NCBI GenBank assembly: GCA_027315405.1
Contig: DAHUYB010000075.1
Span: forward strand, 1-59,440
DNA length: 59,440 nucleotides
Source of the DNA: Gammaproteobacteria bacterium
GTDB lineage: Bacteria > Pseudomonadota > Gammaproteobacteria > Natronospirales > REEB76
Direction of reading: 5' to 3'
Part shown: one piece after another, positions 18,183 to 25,844 of the stretch
How positions within the stretch are numbered: position 1 is the stretch's first letter
Layout of the letters: each line of letters starts with the position of its first letter
Position numbers and translations under genes: made by a program
The notes under the pieces: generated by a model
What the model was told of the DNA's origin: nothing
What the model saw: the letters and a program-made list of their open reading frames with translations, nothing else
Databases searched by the model: none

Positions 18183-19399
18183 CGGGTGACGAGAAAAGTG
18201 GGGAACATCTTTTGAATATCAGTAGACGCCTGCCGGCAAAGGCGGGCATCGCGCGCAGCGGTGCGCTGCGCTTCGTTATGCGCATCGGCATCGTCAGTTT
18301 ATTCGCGGATTTCACCTATGAGGGCGGCCGCAGCATCGTCGGGCCGTACTTGGCGGTTTTAGGTGCCGGGCCGATTTTTGTCGGCGCGGTGGCCGGGCTC
18401 GGTGAATTCCTGGGTTACGCGGTGCGCCTGGCGTCAGGGCGATTTGTGGACCGCCATCGAGGCCACTGGAAAGTGATGGGCGCGGGTTACACCCTCAATA
18501 TGTTGGCAGTGCCGGCCCTGGCCCTGGCACCGTTTGCGTGGCTGGCGGGCCTGCTGGTGTTTCTGGAGCGCATCGGCAAGGGCATCCGTAATCCTGCCAA
18601 GGATGCCCTCCTGTCACGCGCGGGACGCGAGCTGGGCCATGGCTATGCCTTTGGTTTACATGAGTTTCTGGACCAATTAGGTGCCGTGCTTGGCCCGTTG
18701 GCGGTAGCTGGTGCTGTGGCCTATTCCGGTTACCGGCTGGGATTCGCGGTGCTGATCGTGCCGGCGTTGCTAGCCTTGTTTTTCCTGCGGCGTGCGCGTG
18801 GCATTGAACCGGAGGCAGCGCCGGCGGAGAAAGGGGAAAAGCGCGCCAAGTTTGATGCGCGCTATTACCGTTACATGGCTTTCTCAGCGGTGACTATCCT
18901 GGGATTTTCCCACTTCATCTTGGTAGGTTTTCATTTACAAGTTACGCATCGTCTGTCTCCCGAGCTCATCCCGGTGCTGTTCGCGGTGGCTATGGCCATG
19001 GATGCTTTGGCGGCGATTGTGGTGGGGCGCTTTTTTGATCGCTATGGCCTGAAGGTATTGTATGCGCTGCCTTTGCTGACGTTGCCCACGCTGCCCTTGT
19101 TGTTCCTGGCTGTGCATCCGCTATGGATCTGGATTGGCGCAGGACTCTGGGGTGCAGCGCTGGGGGTGCAGGAAAGTACCGTACGCGCGGGCGTGGCCTC
19201 GCTTACGCCGGAAGCTCTTCGAGGCACCGCGTTTGGGTTGTTCGACACGGTGTTCGGTGCGTCGTGGTTTGTGGGTAGCGTGATGATGGGAGCTCTGTAC
19301 GCGCTCGGACCCGGCTGGCTGGTAGCCGTGGCAGTGCTGTTGCAGCTTGCCGCCCTGCCGTTACTCACCACCATCCACTACGGTAGCGCACGCGCATGA
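18170..19399 (+). CDS. MFS transporter
   Basis: A major facilitator superfamily protein of up to 409 residues with about 11-12 membrane segments. Typical features are SLFADFTYEGGRSIVGPYLA in helix 1, the loop GRFVDRHRGHWKVMG between helices 2 and 3, ERIGKGIRNPAKDALLSRA, and a second-half loop GRFFDRYGLKVLY. The substrate cannot be told from sequence. It overlaps the DUF190 gene by 13 bases if the TTG at 18170 is used. TTG at 18212 and ATG at 18278 are later choices in the same frame, so the N-terminus is uncertain. Its place in the fluoride operon suggests a function useful under fluoride stress, but this is inference from position. Confidence 0.82.
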   Translation: MPCITGDEKSGEHLLNISRRLPAKAGIARSGALRFVMRIGIVSLFADFTYEGGRSIVGPYLAVLGAGPIFVGAVAGLGEFLGYAVRLASGRFVDRHRGHWKVMGAGYTLNMLAVPALALAPFAWLAGLLVFLERIGKGIRNPAKDALLSRAGRELGHGYAFGLHEFLDQLGAVLGPLAVAGAVAYSGYRLGFAVLIVPALLALFFLRRARGIEPEAAPAEKGEKRAKFDARYYRYMAFSAVTILGFSHFILVGFHLQVTHRLSPELIPVLFAVAMAMDALAAIVVGRFFDRYGLKVLYALPLLTLPTLPLLFLAVHPLWIWIGAGLWGAALGVQESTVRAGVASLTPEALRGTAFGLFDTVFGASWFVGSVMMGALYALGPGWLVAVAVLLQLAALPLLTTIHYGSARA

Positions 19400-19806
19400 G
19401 CGATCTGAATGCCAGCCAGCAGCGCTATGTGATGGCCGTGTTTGCTGAGGTCAGCAAGCATCTCGACAGCATTGCCGCCCTTGTGGAGGGAAAACCCGTA
19501 GCGCAGCGCGGGTATCCCGGCGATCTATCCAGTGAGCAACGCAGGGAACTGCGCACCCTGCTCGGGGCGATGCGCAGGGAGCTCACGCATATCATCGAAC
19601 AACTGGATCTTGCATTGCCGGAAACAGGCATATCGGCGCAATGGAAAGCGCATACGCATCTCCAGTTCGCGGACGTGGAATTCCTGGAACTCACGGCTGC
19701 CAAGCTGCGCGGTTATGGTCCGCTGGACGAAGCTGCCTACACCCGGCTGCAACAGTCGGTGAGTGTGCTGCGGGCGCGGCTGCGGGTTATGATGCAGGCG
19801 ATCTGA
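19396..19806 (+). CDS. Small helical protein of unknown function
   Basis: A 136-residue soluble, mostly helical protein I do not recognise. It starts by overlapping the MFS stop by four bases (ATGA) and appears to be the last gene of the fluoride operon. Nothing in it suggests a signal, membrane segment, metal site or enzyme motif. The next gene converges five bases after its stop. Confidence 0.65.
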   Translation: MSDLNASQQRYVMAVFAEVSKHLDSIAALVEGKPVAQRGYPGDLSSEQRRELRTLLGAMRRELTHIIEQLDLALPETGISAQWKAHTHLQFADVEFLELTAAKLRGYGPLDEAAYTRLQQSVSVLRARLRVMMQAI

Positions 19807-19811
19807 GAATT

Positions 19812-20210
19812 TCAGGGGCAGGCTTGGCTCCTGCCATGCGGGCACGCAGGCATGACGCGTGGATGCATGGGGCCGAACATGGGCGGAGGTCTCGGCGGAG
19901 GAGGTGGGGGCGCACCGCCGCCCGGCGGAGGGGGTGGGCCGCCAGGGGTGGATTGATTGCCCCCGACGATGATCGGCGCTCCATAGTACCCCAGGTCCAG
20001 ACCGGGTCCCCACCCGTAATCGTAGCCCCAGGGTGCATAGCCGCCGCCCCAACCATATCCGTAAGACGCATAACCACCGAAATATGCCGGTGGGCCGTAT
20101 TGTCCGGGTTGGTTCGGCACTGAAGCACAGCCTGCAATGCCCAGCGCTAATAGCACCAATGCAGCCAGCGCGCGGATTTTATGGAAAAATTTTCCCGGCA
20201 TCAAAGTCAT
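19812..20210 (-). CDS. Gly/Tyr/Pro-rich lipoprotein
   Basis: A 132-residue predicted lipoprotein. The signal has a basic start, a hydrophobic core and the lipobox GIAGC ending at Cys28. The mature part is low in complexity: a Gly-Tyr-Trp-rich stretch (about 38-75), then a Gly-Pro block (about 88-110) with runs of five to six prolines. Such proteins are usually surface or envelope components, but the family is unknown to me. It converges on the fluoride operon and is probably expressed separately. Confidence 0.6.
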   Translation of the reverse strand: MTLMPGKFFHKIRALAALVLLALGIAGCASVPNQPGQYGPPAYFGGYASYGYGWGGGYAPWGYDYGWGPGLDLGYYGAPIIVGGNQSTPGGPPPPPGGGAPPPPPPRPPPMFGPMHPRVMPACPHGRSQACP

Positions 20211-20396
20211 AAACGCACCTGCCTGATAGCAGTTTACTCTACGATGCGGGCGCTAACCGGATGTGAACGGTATTTAATGTTCGGTAATGTGAGGGCGGCT
20301 GCGCTCGGGATCGTGTTTCCCGCGCCGCTTGAAAATCCATATAGATCGGAATCCCGTCCGCTATGCGTGTGATTTTACTGTTTTGGCACGATCATC

Positions 20397-20425
20397 AAAA
20401 AGGCCACCGCAGGGTGGCCTTTTTA
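20397..20425 (-). terminator. Rho-independent terminator of tmRNA
   Basis: On the minus strand AAGGCCACC pairs with GGTGGCCTT around a short loop and is followed by T residues. It lies directly after the tmRNA 3' end. The flanking A and T runs could let it work in both directions. Confidence 0.85.
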
Positions 20426-20429
20426 TTTT

Positions 20430-20801
20430 TGGTGGAGGCGGCGGGAATCGAACCCGCGTCCGCAAGTCCTCCGCCCTCAGCTCTACATGCGTAGCACACG
20501 TCTTTGATTTAACCGCCTGCTACCCGACGGGCAGGGAAAACAGACGGCGGGTCCGGTATGTTTTAGTGGTTTGGCGCCGGACGCACCACACCGCGATCTT
20601 GTGAGGCACGACCGTTGAATGCCCCGGAAGGGCGCTGGACGCACAAGCACGGCTCCAGTCAACGGCTAGCCGGGATTAAGCGGCTAGGGCGTAGTTACTA
20701 TCGTTCGCAACTAGCGTTGTTGCAAGACAGTTTAACGAGGAATCCTGCACCTCGGCATGCACTTCGGGTTTCGCGACCCACGTCGAGACCTTGTCGCCCC
20801 C
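20430..20801 (-). ncRNA. ssrA: Transfer-messenger RNA (tmRNA)
   Basis: A 372-nt one-piece tmRNA that rescues stalled ribosomes with SmpB. The tRNA-like ends pair as an acceptor stem of GGGGGCG (5') with CGCCTCC, then ACCA encoded at the 3' end. The T arm holds GGTTCGATTCC. The reading frame at 20676-20708 encodes the tag ANDSNYALAA followed by TAA; E. coli has ANDENYALAA. The gene for its partner SmpB lies 140 bp away on the same strand, and a terminator follows the RNA. Short open frames across this region are shadows of the RNA. Confidence 0.97.
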
Positions 20802-20941
20802 ATAAAGTGTCGGGATCTATTCTACACCCCAAATCCAAGCCTGTGCTTTCGTGAATCGTGGATGCTCGGTGCCGGGGTTAGTGTCCCGTATATAGCCTGA
20901 ATTCGGTTGCAGCACGCAGTACGCTCGACGCAGCACCAATT

Positions 20942-21418
20942 TTAGCTGTGCCGCAGCAGCCGCTCCTTCTGTCGCCGCCAGTCGCGCTCTTTCTCGACGG
21001 CGCGTTTGTCATGGGCCTTCTTGCCCTTGGCAAGTCCGATTTCCAGTTTGGCCCGGCCTTTTTTCCAAAACAGCGCCAGCGGTATCAAGGTATAGCCTTT
21101 GCGTTCCACCGCGCCGATGAGACGGTCCAGTTCCGCGCGGTTCAGCAGCAGCTTGCGAGTACGCGTGGGGTCGGGATGAATGTGGGTGGAGGCAGTGACC
21201 AGCGGCATGATATGCGCACCCAGCAACCAGGCCTCGGTGTTTTTAATCACCACATAGCTTTCGGTAATCTGGGCTTTGGATGCCCGCAGGCTTTTCACCT
21301 CCCAACCTTCTAGCGCCAAGCCGGCTTCAAAGCGTTCCTCAATGAAATACTCGTGACGCGCGCGCTTGTTGAGCGCGATGGTGGAGGTGCCCGGCCGATC
21401 ATCGGGTTTTTTGTTCAT
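20942..21418 (-). CDS. smpB: SsrA-binding protein SmpB
   Basis: A 158-residue RNA-binding protein that brings tmRNA to stalled ribosomes. Family sequence includes [42 protein letters not shown] and a basic C-terminal tail ([28 protein letters not shown]), which folds in the mRNA channel. Length is normal. The adjacent tmRNA gene on the same strand fits the usual pairing. The upstream divergent gene ratA begins about 100 bp away. Confidence 0.96.
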   Translation of the reverse strand: MNKKPDDRPGTSTIALNKRARHEYFIEERFEAGLALEGWEVKSLRASKAQITESYVVIKNTEAWLLGAHIMPLVTASTHIHPDPTRTRKLLLNRAELDRLIGAVERKGYTLIPLALFWKKGRAKLEIGLAKGKKAHDKRAVEKERDWRRQKERLLRHS

Positions 21419-21516
21419 TGTGGAATTATACCGGCCGGCCGTTGTGCTACCGGCATGAATGCTTCAAAATCGCTGCAACATGTCGGCTGACCGACTTTTT
21501 CCGATGGATCCCTAGC

Positions 21517-21954
21517 ATGCGCACGGTGAACAAGAGCGCACTGGTACCGTACCCGGCTGAGTCCATGTACGCCCTGGTGAACGATGTGGCGCATTATCCG
21601 GAATTCCTGCCTTGGTGCCGCAGTGCACGCATCCTCTCACAGGGCGATACCGAGATGCGCGCCAGCCTGGAGTTTGCCCGTGGAGGTTTCCACAAGACAT
21701 TCACGACCCGGAACAGCATGCAGCCGGGACAGAATATAGTTATAACACTGGAGGATGGACCTTTCCGCCATCTGCAAGGGCATTGGCATTTCGAGAATCT
21801 CGGCGCAACGGGCTCCAAGGTCTCACTCAATATGGAGTTTGAATTTGCCGGTGCGCTGCTCGATAGGATGGCTGGGCCGGTATTCCACGAAATCTGCAAT
21901 TCGCTGGTAAACGCCTTCACCCAGCGCGCCGCCGATCAATATGCAAAACAATGA
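21517..21954 (+). CDS. ratA: RatA/COQ10-type START-domain protein
   Basis: A 145-residue START-fold protein. In E. coli RatA has been described as a toxin blocking 70S assembly, while the wider family (COQ10) binds ubiquinone. Recognisable parts are SALVPYPAESMYALVNDVAHYPEFLPWCRSA and the C-terminal FHEICNSLVNAFTQRA. I chose the ATG at 21517 because the family begins at MRTVNKSALV; the longer frame to 21418 overlaps the smpB promoter region. It overlaps rnfH by 14 bases, and the pair is conserved near smpB in gammaproteobacteria. Confidence 0.9.
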   Translation: MRTVNKSALVPYPAESMYALVNDVAHYPEFLPWCRSARILSQGDTEMRASLEFARGGFHKTFTTRNSMQPGQNIVITLEDGPFRHLQGHWHFENLGATGSKVSLNMEFEFAGALLDRMAGPVFHEICNSLVNAFTQRAADQYAKQ

Positions 21955-22252
21955 GACCTTACATATAGAGGTGGTTTATGCCTTGCCGGATGCCCAGTAC
22001 CGGATTGAGTTGCAGCTCCCCGCCGGCAGCACGGCAAGCGCTGCGCTTGAACGCTCGGGGTTGCTACAGAGATTTCCCGAGATTGATCTGGGGAATGACA
22101 GGATGGGAATTTTTGGACGGACGGTAAAACCGGATTATGTATTGGCTGATGGCCAGCGTTTGGAGATATACCGGCCGCTCCTACGGGATCCAAAGGAGGC
22201 TCGCAGGGAACGAGCCGCCCAGGGCAGGCACTCGGGCAAAGCGCGTCGCTAA
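21941..22252 (+). CDS. rnfH: RnfH family ubiquitin-fold protein
   Basis: A 103-residue member of the RnfH (RatB) family, a ubiquitin-like beta-grasp protein of unclear role. The family segments IEVVYALPDAQYRIELQLPAGSTASAALERSGLL, MGIFGRTVKPDYVLADGQRLEIYRPLL and DPKEARRERAA are all present. It is co-transcribed with ratA, overlapping its end by 14 bases, and converges with bamE. Confidence 0.9.
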   Translation: MQNNETLHIEVVYALPDAQYRIELQLPAGSTASAALERSGLLQRFPEIDLGNDRMGIFGRTVKPDYVLADGQRLEIYRPLLRDPKEARRERAAQGRHSGKARR

Positions 22253-22262
22253 AACCAGCCGC

Positions 22263-22595
22263 TCATGCGCTTTGATGTTGAGCCGGGAGCAGCTGCTCCA
22301 CGCGCGTAAGTTTTCCATCCTTGAATTGCACCACTACGTGTTGTTCGCTGACGGAGTGATCGCTGCTCAGGCTGCTGGGGACATTGTAATAAACGTAATC
22401 CCAGCGGTCAGGATGAAAAGGGTCTTTGACCATGGGCGGGCCCATCACGAAGCGCACCTGCGCCTCGGTCATACCGAGTTTAAGCTGCTTGATCATGGCT
22501 GGCTTAAGGAAATTACCCTGCTTGATATCAGGGCGATAGACGCAGGCAGTCAATGTCAATGTCGCCAGGATAATGGCTTGAGAGATTAAACGCAT
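22263..22595 (-). CDS. bamE: Outer membrane assembly factor BamE
   Basis: A 110-residue lipoprotein (SmpA/OmlA) of the BAM complex that inserts outer-membrane proteins. The lipobox LTAC gives the lipid-modified cysteine near residue 18. The family motif KLGMTEAQVRFVMGPPMVKDPFHPDRWDYVYY is clear. The frame is open for 61 more codons upstream, but that part overlaps the fur promoter and gene start and lacks a signal sequence, so I start at the ATG just before the signal. It is divergent from fur, as is usual in gammaproteobacteria. Confidence 0.93.
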   Translation of the reverse strand: MRLISQAIILATLTLTACVYRPDIKQGNFLKPAMIKQLKLGMTEAQVRFVMGPPMVKDPFHPDRWDYVYYNVPSSLSSDHSVSEQHVVVQFKDGKLTRVEQLLPAQHQSA

Positions 22596-22667
22596 AATTA
22601 GGCAGGCCAAGTTGCGTTGCGTGACAGCTGGGGGATAATACCTGACTCGTACAGCTCCGAGAAGTAC

Positions 22668-23108
22668 ATGCCCGGGAAAATTGCTGTGGAAAACCAGGAA
22701 CTTCGCAATGCTGGGCTCAAAGTAACCTTGCCGCGGGTCAAGATACTTGAAATCCTCGAACGCAGCGACCAGCGCCATATGAGTGCTGAGGATATGTACA
22801 AGGCGCTATTGGACTCGGGGGAAGATATCGGTCTGGCCACGGTTTATCGGGTAATGACCCAATTTGAGACCGCGGGTCTGGTAACGCGTCATCACTTCGA
22901 GGGCGGTCACTCGGTCTTTGAGTTGAATCAGGGGAACCACCACGACCATATCGTATGCGTGAAATGCGGCCGTGTGGATGAGTTTATGGACAGCGAGATC
23001 GAAAAATGCCAGAAGCAAATTGCCATCGCCAAGGGCTATGAGATCACCGATCATTCCCTCTATCTATATGGCATCTGCGGCAACTGCCGCAAGACGTTAA
23101 ATAAGTAA
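22668..23108 (+). CDS. fur: Ferric uptake regulator Fur
   Basis: A 146-residue metal-dependent repressor of iron uptake. The winged-helix DNA-binding part contains LKVTLPRVKILEILE and IGLATVYRVMTQFETAGLV. The metal-binding part contains HHFEGGHSVFEL, NHHDHIVCVKCGRVDEF and the C-terminal CGNC, so both the histidine-rich regulatory site and the cysteine zinc site are present. I start at the ATG at 22668 (MPGKIAVENQELRNAGLKVT). The -10-like GATAAT at 22634-22639 lies in the bamE-fur gap. It may control exbB-tonB, but no clear Fur box was found there. Confidence 0.96.
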   Translation: MPGKIAVENQELRNAGLKVTLPRVKILEILERSDQRHMSAEDMYKALLDSGEDIGLATVYRVMTQFETAGLVTRHHFEGGHSVFELNQGNHHDHIVCVKCGRVDEFMDSEIEKCQKQIAIAKGYEITDHSLYLYGICGNCRKTLNK

Positions 23109-23110
23109 CC

Positions 23111-24787
23111 TCAAGCACTTTGTCCCGCCCGTGCAATCATTTCGCGGGCGTGCTTGCGCGTGGTCTCGGTGATTTCCACACCGCCCAGCATGCGCGCCAG
23201 CTCCTCGACTTGGGCTTTTTTATCCAGCATCTCGATAGTGGTCAGTGTGCTGTGGCCGCGGCTCGTTTTCACCACCCGGAAATGTTGGTGCGCCTGTGAA
23301 GCCACCTGTGGCAGATGCGTTACGCACAGCACTTGGCGTTTTTCACCGAGGCTGCGCAACCTCCGGCCGACGATCTCCGCCACGCCGCCGCCGATGCCGG
23401 CATCCACTTCGTCGAAAATCATCGAAGGAATGGCGCTGGCCTGCGCGGTGACTACCTGGATGGCGAGGGCGATGCGCGAGAGCTCGCCGCCGGACGCTAC
23501 TTTGGCCAGTGCTTTCATGGGCTGGCCTTTGTTGCCACTCACCAGGAGTTCCACCTGATCGGTGCCATGGGTGGTGAAGCGCTCTGGTTCATGAGTGACG
23601 TCTATGGCAAAGCGGCCGCCGGGCATGCCCAACTCTCGCATGATGCCGGTGACTTTCTTGCCGAGAGCGTCCGCCACCTGAAGGCGTTGCCGGCTCAATT
23701 CAGAGGCGTTTTTGCTATATTCATTGCGCAGGTGGGTGAGTTCTGTTTCCAGTTCCTGCAAGGTTACTGCGGCGTTCTCCAGGTTGTGCAGTTCCGCGCG
23801 CAGGCCACCGAGGAGGGCGGGCAGATCCTCCGGCTCCGCACGGTGCTTGCGTGCCAAGTCATGAATCGCACCGAGACGATTCTCCACCCATTCCAGACGC
23901 TGTGGGTCCATGTCGGTGCTGTGCAGGTAACGGCGCAGCGCTTCGCTGGCGTCCGCAAGCTGCAGCTCCGCAGCGCTCAGGTTTGCGCGTATCTCCTGAA
24001 GTTGGGGATCCAGCTCACTTAGGGTACTGAGGGTATGCAGCGCTTGATGCAGCGTCCGGTAAGCGGAGTTATCCTCGTTTTCATAAAGCGCATCTAGCGC
24101 GGCCTGGGTTCCCTCCAGGAGCTTGCCGCTATTGGCCAGCCGCCGGTGCTCTTCATCCAGGTTGCGCATTTCATCGGTTTGCAACGCCAAGGCATCCAGT
24201 TCACTGACCTGATGACGCAGGAGTTCCAGGCGTTGGTCACGGTCACGGGCAGCCACGCGCAGTTCCGACAGGCGCTCATGGGCGTTTTTCCAATCGCTGT
24301 AGAGCCCGGCAACGCGGTTCTGTAAAGCAGCATGATTCCCGAAACTATCCAGGAGTGCCAGTTGTGCAGCAGGTCTCAGCAGAGACTGATGCTCATGCTG
24401 GCCGTGGATGTCTACGAGTTGCTCACCCAATTCTCTAAGTAGCTGCAAGGGTGCACTGTGGCCGTTGATTTGGCCGCGGGAACGGCCGTCGCGGCCGATG
24501 ATACGCCGCAGGATACATTCGTCATCCGCAGTCAAATCCTTGTGCTTGAGCCATGCGGTCGTGCCCGGCAGGGCGCGCACATCGAACTCGGCGGTAATTT
24601 CCGCGCTTTCCGCTCCATGCCGGATCACGTCAGCATCGGTGCGGTCCCCCAGCACCAGGCCCAGGGCATCCACTAGAATGGATTTGCCGGCACCGGTTTC
24701 GCCGGTGAGCACACTCATACCGGCGGTGAGATTCAGTTCCAATGCATCAATGATGGCAAAATCGCGGATGGCGATATGCGTCAGCAT
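23111..24787 (-). CDS. recN: DNA repair protein RecN
   Basis: A 558-residue SMC-like ATPase acting in double-strand break repair. The N-terminal Walker A is GETGAGKS, in the segment MSVLTGETGAGKSILVDALGLVLG. A long coiled coil spans roughly 150-370. The C-terminal part holds the signature KVASGGELSRIALAIQVV and the Walker B MIFDEVDAGIGG. The ATG at 24787 is preceded by AAGGA and does not overlap nadK, so I prefer it to the TTG at 24799. It follows nadK on the same strand, a common pair, and ends two bases from the convergent fur stop. Confidence 0.95.
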   Translation of the reverse strand: MLTHIAIRDFAIIDALELNLTAGMSVLTGETGAGKSILVDALGLVLGDRTDADVIRHGAESAEITAEFDVRALPGTTAWLKHKDLTADDECILRRIIGRDGRSRGQINGHSAPLQLLRELGEQLVDIHGQHEHQSLLRPAAQLALLDSFGNHAALQNRVAGLYSDWKNAHERLSELRVAARDRDQRLELLRHQVSELDALALQTDEMRNLDEEHRRLANSGKLLEGTQAALDALYENEDNSAYRTLHQALHTLSTLSELDPQLQEIRANLSAAELQLADASEALRRYLHSTDMDPQRLEWVENRLGAIHDLARKHRAEPEDLPALLGGLRAELHNLENAAVTLQELETELTHLRNEYSKNASELSRQRLQVADALGKKVTGIMRELGMPGGRFAIDVTHEPERFTTHGTDQVELLVSGNKGQPMKALAKVASGGELSRIALAIQVVTAQASAIPSMIFDEVDAGIGGGVAEIVGRRLRSLGEKRQVLCVTHLPQVASQAHQHFRVVKTSRGHSTLTTIEMLDKKAQVEELARMLGGVEITETTRKHAREMIARAGQSA

Positions 24788-24795
24788 GTGTGGCT

Positions 24796-25695
24796 TCAAT
24801 CCTTGCCTGCGTGATGTGGTGGGCGCCCCCAGTGGAGTTTGGTGCGCAGTATCCGGTAGTAATCGTGACCATGCGGATGGATCAAGGTCACGCTGGTGGC
24901 GGAACGTTGTACCTGTACCCGGTCATTGGCCGTCAGCAGTTGGGTGTGCTGCCCATCGCTACTCACCTGGGCACTCCCACCATGGGTGTCGTTGATCATA
25001 ATTTCAATTTTACTATCACCCTTCACCACAATAGGGCGATCGCCGAGTGCATGCGGACAGATGGGCACCAGGATGACAGCATCCACGCTAGGGTGCAGGA
25101 TTGAACCGCCGCCGGAGAGCGCGTAGGCGGTGGAGCCGGTGGGCGTGGCGATGATAATGCCGTCGGCGCGATGTGCACACACGAAACGGCCATCCACGTG
25201 AGTTTCAAATTCAATGAGCCGTCCGCCGTCGGCCTTCTGGATGACCACGTCGTTGAGTGCCGACCTGCACGGTTTCCGGGCGTTAGCGTGCAAAATCTCG
25301 GCATCCAACAGCAGCCGCTGCTCTGCGTGGTAATTGCCCTGCAGGATGGCACTGATCTCGGCGTTTATGGTTTCCGGTGAGATATCCGTCAGGAAACCGA
25401 GGCGGCCTAAATTAATACCCACCAGCGGTACCGGACGGGTGGTGAAGAGATGCGCGACTTTCAACAGGGTGCCGTCGCCGCCAACAGCAATGGCCAAGTC
25501 CGCCTGCGCGCTAATTTGAACCTGATCGGCGAAGTGCGCGGTGTACTTTCCGTCAAACAGGGGCGCGAGCGCGCAATCCACCAGCGCCCGGACACCCTGG
25601 GCTTCCAGATGCGCCAGCAAGGCCTTGAGCGCAGGGGTAATCCCAGGGTCACCGGTACGGCCCAGGACCGCGATGGTGGAAAAACGGTTTGGCAT
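24796..25695 (-). CDS. nadK: NAD kinase
   Basis: A 299-residue kinase that makes NADP from NAD with ATP. Conserved motifs are VGGDGTLLKVAHLF, GINLGRLGFLTDI, the NDVV segment and ATPTGSTAYALSGGGSI. I start at MPNRFSTIAVLGR, which matches the usual N-terminus. The same frame is open to 25791, but that extension runs into the hrcA promoter and CIRCE element and looks non-coding. It is divergent from hrcA and is followed at once by recN. Confidence 0.94.
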   Translation of the reverse strand: MPNRFSTIAVLGRTGDPGITPALKALLAHLEAQGVRALVDCALAPLFDGKYTAHFADQVQISAQADLAIAVGGDGTLLKVAHLFTTRPVPLVGINLGRLGFLTDISPETINAEISAILQGNYHAEQRLLLDAEILHANARKPCRSALNDVVIQKADGGRLIEFETHVDGRFVCAHRADGIIIATPTGSTAYALSGGGSILHPSVDAVILVPICPHALGDRPIVVKGDSKIEIMINDTHGGSAQVSSDGQHTQLLTANDRVQVQRSATSVTLIHPHGHDYYRILRTKLHWGRPPHHAGKD

Positions 25696-25749
25696 ATAGC
25701 CAGCAACGTTAGCATGGGCATCCGGGTCCGCCAAATAGTATTGGCATCC

Positions 25750-25779
25750 TTGACAGTCATTGTTTTGAGTTGCTAGCTT
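25750..25779 (+). promoter_or_regulatory. Sigma-70-type promoter of hrcA
   Basis: A perfect TTGACA at 25750-25755, then an 18-base spacer and TAGCTT at 25774-25779. Transcription would start near 25786, inside the first arm of CIRCE, so bound HrcA would block initiation. No heat-shock sigma-32 consensus was recognised here. Confidence 0.65.
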
Positions 25780-25784
25780 TCCTT

Positions 25785-25811
25785 TTGGCACTCGCTTATT
25801 GTGAGTGCCAG
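25785..25811. promoter_or_regulatory. CIRCE element (HrcA operator)
   Basis: TTGGCACTC, nine bases, then GAGTGCCAG. The consensus is TTAGCACTC-N9-GAGTGCTAA. The A-to-G change in the left arm is matched by T-to-C in the right arm, so dyad symmetry is kept at that pair. Its place over the hrcA start of transcription fits autorepression. Confidence 0.92.
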
Positions 25812-25844
25812 ATGCGGATGCAGAACGGAGACGGTAAGCTGAAT

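Noticed and set aside
20329-20854. Plus-strand frames across the tmRNA locus, including one with GGGNRTRV
   Set aside because: They are shadows of the structured RNA on the other strand; this peptide string is a familiar artefact over tRNA and tmRNA genes.
21418-21516. N-terminal extension of RatA
   Set aside because: It overlaps the smpB start region and is not part of the family; the ATG at 21517 gives the normal protein.
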